NCBI GenBank assembly: GCA_026874595.1
Contig: CM049306.1
Location: 104,669,142-104,733,141 of the forward strand
Reading direction: 5' to 3'
Length of the DNA: 64,000 bases
From: Sipunculus nudus
Lineage: Eukaryota; Annelida; Sipuncula; Golfingiida; Sipunculidae
The position numbers were made by a program, and so were the translations under genes. Below, in pieces: positions 19,916 to 30,539 of the stretch. Under the pieces are notes generated by a model, which saw only the letters and a program-made list of their open reading frames with translations, was not told the origin of the DNA and made no database searches. Each line of letters opens with the position of its first letter. Position 1 is the stretch's first letter.

Positions 19916-20401
19916 CACTGTAAAAATGTAGGTTTTAAGCACACAAAAAGCTAAGCATATTTTTTGTCCTCGTGTTAGATAAAGATATATAGATAGATAT
20001 ATAGATAGACAGATAGACAGATAGATAGATAGATAGACAGATAGTTAAAAAGGGACATCTGCCTTCTATCGCAGGTTTACATGATCAAATCTTCGTAAGC
20101 AGGTGAACTTCAAAGTGATTACATGTTTAGCGCAGCCTGACAATCCTTGACATGCTAAACACTTGACGGCTAAACATGTTTAGATTATGTGCTTTGTATG
20201 TCCTTTCCTAATTATGTTTCATCGCCCATGTATGCAGCTAGACATGTTTACATTTAAGTTAAACATGTTTACACGCTATACATGAATAGCATATATGCAT
20301 ACAAATCTAAACATGTTTAACATTTAAGCATAACTTAAGATATCTTTAGCTGCTAAGCGGGATATTTTGGTGTTTAAGAGCTAAGCACTGTTTTTACAGT
20401 G
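19916..20401. mobile_element. TIR element with TAAACATGTTTA palindromes
   Basis: The left end CACTGTAAAAATG and the reverse complement of the right end, CACTGTAAAAACAG, form an inverted terminus, followed on both sides by AGCTAAGC/TTAAGC-type words. Inside, the palindromic word AAACATGTTTA occurs several times (near 20182, 20262, 20312), together with a GATA/GACA microsatellite at 19985-20045. No frame is sustained. It interrupts a degenerate AGAATGAC-rich repeat. The target duplication is unclear. Confidence 0.6.
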
Positions 20402-20740
20402 TGAGAATGACAGACAGAGAGATAGGATACTAATGAGAATACTGAACAGTGATTGTGAGAATGACGAACAAAATAATTGATCGTGAAAATGACGTACTTA
20501 GAATTATTACTCGGCAAAATGACAGACAGAATGGTGACGAGAAGGACGGACCGAGAGTTTTAAGACTTGTTAGGGTATCATTACCTATAAGAAAGATAAA
20601 TCACTGGTTACACCTAAAATTATTTACATCCGAAAATGAAGAACAAGCGGCGCAGTTACAAGAATGACAGAGATTTGTCATTTACAAGAATGATAGAGAG
20701 AATTATGACAATGATGAACAGAGACAATGACTGGGGGGAG
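20402..20740. repeat. degenerate AGAATGAC-type repeat
   Basis: The words GAGAATGAC, GAAAATGAC, CAAAATGAC and AGAATGA recur about every 28-32 bases in the first 140 bases, then more loosely. Related words (GAGAATGAT) lie left of the TIR element at 19842. A 72-codon frame overlaps it but is best explained by the repeat. Confidence 0.5.
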
Positions 20741-20759
20741 GGCAAAAGATCTAGAAGAT

Positions 20760-21250
20760 CCCCCAAAGACGTTAATATGACGTCATTGTCATTGCACCTA
20801 ACTTCCATGATGCCGGCGTCACCATCGCGAAAGGTGACGTCATTTACTCGCTGCGTCCAAGGATCCTTAAAGGTCCGCAGGATGTGACAAGTTTTCAGTT
20901 ATTTTTCTGAGTGGAATGTTTCATTCTGGTTCACTGGAATGTTGATGGCGTCACCTGTAGCTTGCATGCATATAAAAGTCACGTGATGAATAATCCTGGA
21001 AAATGTTGCGCAGTCTGCATGCTGCAGCCATTCCTGATCAAATTTGATCAAATGTTTCGACGGTTCTTAATATAATTAGCATGCGAACGGGAATTTAGGA
21101 TCGGTGCCTGGTGACCATATTCACTTCTATTCAAACTATGTATGTTGAATGTTTTAACGGTGTAAATGTCACAAATTACAGGTATATCATTTTCATAAAC
21201 AAATGCAAAATATTTCTCTTATACTCTTGGACATCTAATATACCTTCCAG
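20760..21250. other. intergenic, no gene seen
   Basis: No sustained frame or clear repeat, except short GTGACGTCATT-like words around 20780-20840. Confidence 0.35.
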
Positions 21251-21269
21251 GTTGCTAAAAATAATGGTT

Positions 21270-21487
21270 TTTTTTTCAGTGACTCGCAGAATATAGGCCA
21301 CCGTGACTTAAATTCGGGTTTCCTACAAGATTTGCCAAGAACCTCCCTGGATGTAAAATTGGAAGTTTCCCGGTTCAATGGTTTAGCTTTGTTCCGTGGT
21401 AACGGAAAACTAGACTACCAAATTGACAGATGAAGGACACAGGCCCGTCGCTGTAGCTCAAATGAGTTTCAATTCGCTGAGCTAATG
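21270..21487 (+). mobile_element. 3' end fragment of an M-type element
   Basis: It has ATATAGGCCACCGTGAC (compare GGATATGGGTAACAGAGACC), GGGTTTCCTACAAG, and the closing GCTGTAGCTCAAATGAG...GCTGAGCTAA, matching the 3' ends of M at 16296 and 62549. The 5' modules are absent. Confidence 0.5.
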
Positions 21488-21819
21488 ATGATCATATTTT
21501 TAAAAAAAAATGTCTTAATTCTTTTTAAATATATCACCAACAAAAGATTTGTTGAATGCCTATCGGGGATATTAGGTTTTGACATATGTAACTGAATTTA
21601 TGTTCCAATACTTATTTGTTCTCACACTTTAATGATGTTTTCGGTAAACTCTCCTTTTCAATTAAGGAGTTAGACAATCTAAATATACAATGAGATCCAT
21701 GCAGAAGTATTGTATTTAATTAGTGATCATATTTCAACCGTAGGTAGATGAACATTCTGACAATGAAATCTTAAAATTTCAATTAAAATACTAAAATTTA
21801 AGTCATATTTTACACTCAA

Positions 21820-22100
21820 TAGGTGTTATGGTGTTAGTATCTCTTTACACGGGGGCTCTATGAGACTCATACACGCTGAGGGAATGAATGTACGCTTGAT
21901 TTTTATCTGCTAAACATGACGGTATGTCTCACTTTCCTTTCCACCGCCCCTGCCTACACAAGGAATCTGTCGCTCGCTCTTACTTTTATTCGAGTTATCA
22001 GATATCTCAATATTTAAGGTTTTCTTCTGCGTATTAATGATGACACTGCAGGGGACGAGCCCGCTACACACTACGAGGTAGCATACAGGTCCAATATAAT
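21820..22100 (+). repeat. fragment related to repeat R (third copy)
   Basis: It shares ATCTCTTTACACGGGGG, a CTGAGGGAATGAA word, CTAAACATGA, CTGTCGCTCGCTC and the exact TTTTATTCGAGTTATCAGAT with 32895-33170 and 63790-64000. Only the last 300 bases of R are represented here, more diverged than the other two copies are from each other. Confidence 0.65.
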
Positions 22101-22641
22101 AGGTATAATAGGTACAATTGGTAAATTTCACGAATTTTAAATAATAAGTTTTATGCTATCATTTAATTATTTTGGACAATCGGACTTTTTATAGTGATAT
22201 ATACATAATACAACTTGGAGAAATAAGTGAAAATAGTGAAATAAGTAATCTGATGAGCTATACCGAACAACTTTTGTCCGCTCGATCGTCCGATAGTTAA
22301 GAGGAAACTTGGTACTTTATTTCTGCCAGATGAAACCTTTAGATAAAGTGTATAGTTCGCCAGAAATTCCTTCTGAATATCTAGGAAAGTACTGGATATA
22401 TATTCTGTGAGTCACGGGTTAAAACCTGATTTTAACACTTTGAAAGTCAGAAGTGCAGGACAAATAATTTGTCGTCGATATATAAATTGAATTATATGAC
22501 TATTTACACACTAAAGAGAAGTAGCAAACAAAGTTTGAACAGATATGGTTTTGTGTTTTCTGTGTGGCGAGGCGAAAATCTCAGTAAAAACAGATCCAAA
22601 AGGCTAGAATTTTCAAAAACGACTATATAGCATGCAGGTTA

Positions 22642-23018
22642 TAAAAAAATTTCGTCGACTCAGGCCAAAATAAAAAAAAAGGTATGGTTCTCAGGCACTT
22701 TTTTTCATAAATCAATGCGGGTGGGTGCTTTTTTTATTTTAAATTTTTTGGTATGTTTCGATAAAAATGTCAAATGATAAGGGAAAAGCATGAAAACAAG
22801 TTTTATTTTGCAAAATAAGAAAAAGCACTACAAAACAAAGGAAATTGTATGGTTTTATCTTCTTGAAAGAAATGTCGGAGCGGCAGCAGCTCAAAATTGG
22901 AAAGTTTTTATTGAAAATCAAAATAAAAGTTTTGATGCGGGGGTTTAAAATTGATGCGGGCGGTGCCTGAGAACCATACCTTTTTTTTATTTTGGCCTAA
23001 GTCGACGAAATTTTTTTT
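22642..23018. mobile_element. foldback/MITE with about 57-bp inverted ends
   Basis: The left end AAATTTCGTCGACTCAGGCC...GGTATGGTTCTCAGGCAC is mirrored by GTGCCTGAGAACCATACC...GGCCTAAGTCGACGAAATTT on the right. The 380-bp element has no coding frame; GATGCGGG words lie just inside both ends. The arms are almost identical, suggesting recent mobility. Confidence 0.85.
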
Positions 23019-23054
23019 GGCCTTATCTATCATGTGACTAATTTGTAAAGTGTG

Positions 23055-23270
23055 CACGGCACGCAGCCAAAGCGAGTGTAAATGTATCAGTCTGCCGCAT
23101 GGTAGTTATTATCAACCACAGCAGTTTTCTAGAAAAAAATTAAGACAAAACAAATTGGAACTTAGATCTTATTATTGTGTGATAGAACACAATGTACAGA
23201 GGCAGTCTTAGCGAGGGCAGATGTGTCAGTTTGCCGCCAGATATTTTGCAGCAACAACAGATTGCCCACT
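23055..23270. repeat. diverged tandem pair, about 150 bp apart
   Basis: CAGCCAAAGCGAGTGTAAATGT...CAGTCTGCCGC (about 23065) and CAGTCTTAGCGAGGGCAGATGT...CAGTTTGCCGCC (about 23203) are two copies of one unit in the same orientation. The family is unknown. Confidence 0.45.
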
Positions 23271-23274
23271 CCAA

Positions 23275-24780
23275 CGATATTCTCCGAAATGATTAGCGTT
23301 AGATAAACATAAATAACAAGCGATACCGAAGACTGCTGTTCAGTAAAAACTCGTTTTCATTTATATAAATATATACAAACATCTCACGGCTCATATATCA
23401 GAATCATATTTAACGAATCAGATTAAACCTATATACTATTAAACTTATTTGTTTACTTTCTAAGGACATCCAAAATGTTTTGGAAACATTTAATTTAACA
23501 AAATAATGACCAAACAAATGAAAAAAATGATTCAGATATATTCATAACACGAATTCAAATTAAAGCCAATTTATGTATATATCTATATAGCATGAATATG
23601 ATAGTCACAAAATAAGCTACATGCGTTCTTGAAAAGTTGATAGTCGGCACCATAGCATGTATATATTAACACAGGATTTACTAACTAAGGTTTGTTCATC
23701 CTCCCTCCCGGCATACATAAACGTGAAAGGAATGTCAGTCACCTCCAAATAATTTATATTCAGCACGCATCATTAAATAAATGTGGCCCTTTGAATGATT
23801 CTATTGAAAAACATCTTACTCTAAAAACAACAATCCTATACAGCATAAATGTGATATTAATATTTCAGTTGAGAGAAAATGAATATATTTAAATTTAAAA
23901 AGACGAACGGATCAAACTACAGTCCCGAAACAAACGCTTCTATGGCTGTCCGGGCCATAGCTGTAAGATAATTGCAAATGAAAATTAATTGAGCTAATTT
24001 CTTCAAACGAATGTGTCGTAACGTATATTTAATATCAGTCATACAGAAAAAAAACCCTGCCTATCATATAATCAAAGGTTTCCAATCACTCTGGATTTGC
24101 CACATTTTTAAGCATTTCATTTGGTCAGGTGACACTTTTTGACCGGACCACCGTATAACTACAGTTTCAGACTGAGATTTCTTATTTTTGTTCATACTTT
24201 GAAAACTCCGGTACGATGTACTGGCTGACACCCCCCCCCTCCCATAGGGCCTGAATACATGTACATGTAAAACGTGTGAAGGAAAGAAAATAAAGCAGTT
24301 AGAAATGTCGGACTACTATTAAGATTAAACTGAAATACTTCAATGAAGCAAGGAACCCCTGCTAGTATTGTGGAAATAAAGTAAGAAGATGTAGATCAAG
24401 ATAGATTAAAGAGAATCCGGATATTAAAGAAAAAAATAATAATTAAATTTAATGGGGCCTATCGCCAATAACTCCCGCTTAAATCAACACCATTAGAATA
24501 ATGTTTGACGTAGGTATACTATGTGCACAAGGTAGCATAGGAAACAGAGACATATAAACAGTGACAAAACACGGAGTCACGTGTAAACAGTTAGTCATAT
24601 TGACGATAGACTACCTATCGTCGATGGTTACTAATTTTTTTTTAAACTAGGTAGGCCTACAAGTATCAATATACTTATTTTTGATAAAACATGTACCACT
24701 GAATAACAGAAGTATGATTTCATGCATATCTTAAGGTTGTTAGACTGAAGCCCGAGTTCCATAGCGGTACCTTCAAGGGT
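23275..24780. other. intergenic, no gene seen
   Basis: AT-rich sequence with a C run at about 24228-24243. No exon, RNA gene or repeat shared with the rest of the window was recognised. Confidence 0.4.
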
Positions 24781-26723
24781 TAGGGTTTACAAATAAACCA
24801 GTGAATCGAAATTGTTTGCTCGAAGCGAGAGACGAGTACGCTATTATGGCAGGAAGAAAACAAACACCTGAAGATTAATTTTTTAAGCATTTGCAGACCT
24901 CACACGAACCAACATTCGTCAAGTTATGTGTAACGTTACTAATATTTGAATTTCTTTCTCATTACAGGTTCGTCACCAGAGGGAGACACATGTATATGCA
25001 TAGACAGACACGAACAAGACACGTGTGCAACATAAGTACGTAGGCATGAATGGATATAGTTTTTTTTCACTTACTTCAACAACAGCCTGTATTGAAGATT
25101 CGCTCCGTCTGGTTTATATACATTGATCAAAATATAAGAAATATTCATTGATATTAAAAGATATTATCGTCCTATAGCCCTGACAACTGGGATAGCAGTT
25201 GCCCTTTCCACAACAGGCGCTTGAATCATACCAGGCATAGGCAAGATAAGTATTACGTTACTTTACTAATTGTATCCGCCAAAACGAAGTTTTGCGGATT
25301 CTATGTTTTTGACCGGGTTCCGCCGCCGCCGCGTTCGTTTCCGGAGAACTCCTCTGAGACTACTGGACGGATTTTTACGAAATTTACACAAATTATCAGG
25401 TCACATGTGAACTGGTTTCTAACCAAGTGGCCTTGACCTCTGACCTTTCCTCTCTGCCCAGCGTCCGTTTGTGCGTCTGTTTCCAAACATAAATCCACAT
25501 ATCTCGGGAACCGTTTAACCGATCAGGTAAAATTCTTTACACAAATGTAGCCCTTGGATAGCTTTATAACATACACAAAAAAGGTGGCGCCACCTGCAAC
25601 CATTTTTTGCACAGTGTCCATCTGTTCATCTGCCTTGGGTTAAAATCACTCATATCTCTGCAGTGGCTTGACTAATTCACCTAAAATTCGGCATGCGTAT
25701 ACATCCTAGATAGCTTTCTTGATTTTATGACAGGTGGCGCCACCTACATTCACGTTCACGCTGTAGACATCCATGCTTATATCTCCGGACTCGTTCGACC
25801 AATCAGAAAACAAATTTCACACAAATGTGGCCCTTGGATAGCTTTATAACATACAAAAAAATGGTGGCGCCACCTGCAGCTATTTTTGCACAGCGTCCAT
25901 CTGTTTGTCTGCCTTGGGTTAAAATCACTCATATCAATGCAGTGGTTTGACCAAATTACCTGTAATTCGACATGCGTATATATCCTGGATAGTTTTCTTG
26001 GTTTTATGACAGGTGGGGTCAGCTTCATTCACGTTCACGCTGCAGACATTGATGCTTATATCTCCGGACTCGTTTGACCAATCAGAAAAAAAAAATTCAC
26101 AAATGTAGCCCTTGGATAGCTTTATAACATACACAAAAATGGTGGTGCCACCTGCAGCCATTTTTGCAGAGCGTCCATCTGTTTGTCTGCAGTGGGATAA
26201 AATCACTCTATCTCTGCAGTGGTTTGACTTTTCCACCTGAAATTTTGCATGTGTAAAAATCTTGGATAGTTTCTCGTTCAAATAACAGGTGGCGCCACCT
26301 ACAATCATGTTTACGTGGTAGAGATCCATTCTTATATGTAACACATGTAATTCTATTTTCCCTTGCCACGCAATCCATGCCTCACTTAAAATTTAAATAT
26401 TGCAGTACAAATAACTTGCATTTGTGAAGCTCTTCGGTGAGTCTCGCACAAGCAAGTGTTACGAAGTCCTATACGCTGCCACTTGACATGAAATCATACA
26501 TGAGAGATTAAGAGCGAGTGGACAAAGGTGTCAGGAAGGTGATACTCAATTAAATGAAAATTACCGAACGTTATGAATGTTAGTGTGTCTGTCAGTGTAT
26601 GAAGATCGCAAAAGCTTTACAAAATTAACCCTCAGGTGTTTCTTTATTGCCTGCCACAATAGCGTACCTGTTCTCGCGCTTCGCGTAGACAAATTCGGTT
26701 CACTGGTTTATTTGTAAACCCTA
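24781..26723. mobile_element. 2-kb element with about 105-bp inverted ends
   Basis: The left arm (24781-24885) begins TAGGGTTTACAAATAAACC and includes AGTGAATCGAA, GTACGCTATTATGGCAGG and AACACCTGA. The right arm (26621-26723) is its reverse complement with about 15% mismatch. The interior has three direct copies of a 279-bp module. No transposase frame is visible, so it would be non-autonomous or of an unrecognised class. Confidence 0.75.
25515..26340. repeat. three 279-bp modules with GGTGGCGCCACC palindromes
   Basis: The phrase CCCTTGGATAGCTTTATAAC occurs near 25551, 25831 and 26109, a spacing of 280 and 278. Each module carries AGGTGGCGCCACCT or a variant twice (about 25583, 25733, 25863, 26003, 26141, 26287). 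It also has TGCACAGCGTCCATCTGTT and ATATCTCCGGACTCGTT words. It lies inside the TIR element 24781-26723. Confidence 0.85.
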
Positions 26724-29215
26724 CTTCTTTAAATATACCACACCAGGAAGTAGTGTCAACAAGTACGGACAGGAATCATGCTGGATTCTGGCATGTTGAA
26801 TAACCTGAAGAAACAATAAAATGTATGATATTGCAGCCTAACAGATATTTGAGAAGGATATAGGATACCAATAATGTGCAGAAGAGTAAGTTTGCATCTA
26901 TTTATATAAAGCTTAAGGTGTATATGTTGTGTCTCAGCTTGTTCTGAACAGCAGCTTAAATTCTAGACTCTGACCCCGACAACATATACTATACTTTGCT
27001 AAAGAGAGCATATGTTATTTCAAAGAACGTAAAATGGAAAAACTAGGTTAACGATTATAGTGTATTCGGTTCTGTCTAAATTTTGGCTTCTATCGATTTT
27101 CTATATATATTTTTGCAAACATACTTTTTTTTATAACTTTTAGATTTTTTAATGTTACTAAAAATTGATGTCTGCCATCTTTGATAAATGGCGACCATGT
27201 TAAAACCCGGGCTATTTCTCACTGGCAAATAGCCATTAATGACCAAGGTAACCCAAGAACAATTCAATAATCCACAAAAGAAAACTTTTCTCACATGTTT
27301 TTGGGGTAATGTTTCCTGTAGAATCGATTTCTACTAAAAAATTGGTTGTATTATACATATTTAAAGAGATGATTTCAATAAATATGCATTTCTGAATGAT
27401 AAGTGAAATTCATTATTCAATAATAAAAAATCTATTGATTATTTGGCTTCTATAGACAGAGTTAAGTATATAGGGTACAAATTATTCAAATTTGATAAGA
27501 TATAACGTATTTCTATATATAATCTTTAATTCTTTTAATTAACAAAATGTAGATATTATGGAAATCAGTCAAATTATGGAGATTAAAGGTAGTGGCCTTT
27601 TCATAAGTACATCAAACGGAAATAGTTGCTTAATAATTCACTTGATAGCCGCAGCGTCAATGTATATTGTTTTTTATTGTTAAAACTAATTTACATGTTT
27701 GCGTCATTTATTTACTAATTTTCATATACACTTACATATGCATTTATATTGCCAATGGGAAAAGCGATACTGATAGGATTTTCTTTTGGTATTTTTTAAC
27801 TGTAATGTAGAAGCACATATGAAGGGTTATTATAAGGTTTGTCTGCTTACTTATATAATTGATCTGCCTCTCAAGTTGTTTAGTGAATATACAATGAGCT
27901 TATTTGCATATATAATGAACAACGGTCGCATCGTGATTAGCGTCGGTGTTATGGTGGGTATAGTATTACACTCTTGGTTATTTATATCAAGTGTACTCTA
28001 GGTGCCACGTTTAAATTGGTCTTACCCTTTAGTAGTACACTGAATATATGATAAGATAATTAGCACATGTAAAGAGCGACAAGTGAAATTATGATCATGA
28101 TTATGTGCGAAATAAACGCAGCATTTTCATGATATTAGTAACGATAAAATTGTACTACTTAAATTAAGGAAACGTTTAATTTATGCTTTAATATTTTAAA
28201 ATTAATTAGCGGTTATGATATTTACAGGGTGTCAAACCCACGTTCTGATGATGTTTTTTGAGCATTTTTCCCCTTCAGGTTTAAGGGTGATTATGATGTA
28301 TATGCCTGTTGTCATGATCTTTTACTTTTATTTCGATTCTTCTGAAGGCAACCGATGATCATCACAAATATCAGTAATCGTATTGATACTTGTCAAAGCT
28401 ATGGCTTGACATTTGTATCCTCTTGTACCTATTAATTTATCAAGGCTTTGTATCACGTCAGCACTTCTGTATGAATCATATATGGATATGCAATCTAATC
28501 ATGTAAAAATAATGAAAACAGAGTGCCATTTAAAATAATGAATTCTATTATAAAATAAACACTATAGAGATGGTATTTTGTTGATATATATGTTAAAACG
28601 CACATGTAAATAAGTATAATATATGGATAAATACTAATTAGTTTTTTGTTAACTTACCCTGATATTTTACCCCATTTCAAATTCTTATCTTAATGTCTTA
28701 CATTGAATCTGCTATAGACTATGAATTGTGTACATCCTTAGTTTATCTGTGGAAACTGAACTGTCCTGGATATGGTCAAGTGCATGTCCAATTTGTCCAA
28801 GTTTACTGCTGTCTTTTTTTCCATAAAGTACACTTCTCTATCCATAAGTAATATTTACTCAATGAGATTCATCATATAAATATTTTATTTGATACCTACT
28901 GATGCAAAAAATGTTATCACATTTACGATTACTTTTTACGATTACATTACCAATATAAAAATGTACTTTTCAATCACATTATAATAAATTTATTGTAATA
29001 TTGATCGAATTACCTATGTCATGTGATATTTCATACCAAATGGGCTCGACACAATTATTAAAATGAACAAAATGGAGGGTCATTTTTTGGTATATAAAGC
29101 AGATTTATTTGGCTGTATTTAGTTCCTTGTAATATACGTGGCACAAGTAAGAAATTTAACTGAGACCGTAAGACAAATACAAATGCAATGTAAACCTGTA
29201 TGTAAGGGGCTTTGG
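26724..29215. other. long AT-rich interval, no confident gene
   Basis: No recognisable domain. At 27915 an ATG opens MNNGRIVISVGVMVG, a short hydrophobic leader, with a GTATAG donor in the phase gene 2 requires. It is one weak candidate for the missing first exon. Confidence 0.35.
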
Positions 29216-30539
29216 GTTAGAGAGAGGGAGGGGGGGGGGGGGGAGAGGGCCATCATATGACGACCTCCTTTGACCTGGTCAATTTCTGATATACAATGTA
29301 ATAAATGGACTTTAATTTGACGAAATAAAAAAAAATATGCACTCGCGTATACGGATGTTAAACTCCAAGTATGATATGTGGGGTATACATTTAATGCATT
29401 TGTTAGGATATATGTACAGCATACTGTAAAGTGAAAGTTTATATTTCTGTAACATGTGACGTCGAAATAATGTCATTTCAGTGCATATGTTCTGACCTGT
29501 TAGAGTAATAGACTCTTATATTAACAGGTAGTAGTCTTTTATCCTAAAACACTGGCACCCTTATATATACACTTTGTTACAGGTGCCCTTTTATAGTGTG
29601 CAGCGGTCTTACAGATGATTGTTAAATTATGCACACGGATGTTCTATGTGTTGTTGGCATTTTGTTTGTGTGCCACGCGTAGCTCGTGTTGGTCGCCCAG
29701 TCAGTCAAATGGGGCACAAATTGTATCTGCACGGCCTAGAATCTTCTAACATGACATTCAGGCAGGTCCTTGGAAAATCTACAAGGAAATCTAAAATAAG
29801 GTCATGTTGACGTATATTTTGCGAACTATTTGCTAAAATGATGATTTGCTCCCTGAAAATCAGATTGGCACAAATTATATCTGTTAATCCGAGACTGTTC
29901 CAATTTAATATACAGGGAAGTCTTCAGCAGTCTCTGAGCCTGCATGTGAGCCTGCCCTTTGACCTGTTGATTATTAAATCATAGGGGGGGGGGGGGGTTA
30001 TAACCACCTTTATAATACATATATGTAATATGATAGCGATCGGGTCAGTGGTTGCCGAGTTATAGGCTTAACCAAAAATCCTTAACTTAAGGTGTCTACG
30101 GACACCGCCGCCGACACTGACACCGACGCCGGGGGTACGGCATAAGCTCTCCTAAACTTCGTTCCGGCGAGCTAAAAAGGGTTTTAGATATTAAACAACA
30201 AAAAGGTTTTAGATATTGTCATGTAGTTTAATATTAGCTTATTAAACATTTGTTTTTGTTACTGGTTGCATGAAATTGTGAACCATTTAAAAATTTAAAA
30301 TTTTCGAAAATGTTATTATTTCATATAAAAATGAATGTGAATTTTGTGAATACGTAGCCATAAGATAGAGCTCTATACCAGATTAAAAATGATATATACT
30401 TCAAGGGGTATAATATGCATTTAAAACAGCCCTCAAAAGTGTTCTTTGAAAGAGACGATGAATACTATATCTTTCAGATAAGGTTAAATAGTTAAACTTT
30501 GGAAAACAGCGGGGGGGGGGGGGGGTCAAGTGAACGACA
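29216..30539. other. intergenic with G-runs and a repeat tail
   Basis: G-runs are at about 29230-29244, 29985-29997 and 30510-30525. A stretch at 30035-30175 with ACACCGCCGCCGACACTGAC and a closing GAGCTAAAAA looks like the 3' end of an interspersed element, but has no second copy here. A leader-like frame (MFYVLLAFCLCATRSSC at 29639) is another weak candidate for gene 2's first exon. Confidence 0.35.

Noticed and set aside
24967-25035. Possible exon after CTCATTACAG reading SSPEGDTCICIDRHEQDTC then a stop
   Set aside because: The segment lies inside a TIR element, no neighbouring exon fits, and cysteines alone are weak evidence.
25934-26344. 136-codon minus-strand frame
   Set aside because: It lies wholly in the 279-bp modules and changes composition at module boundaries, so it is a by-product of the repeat.
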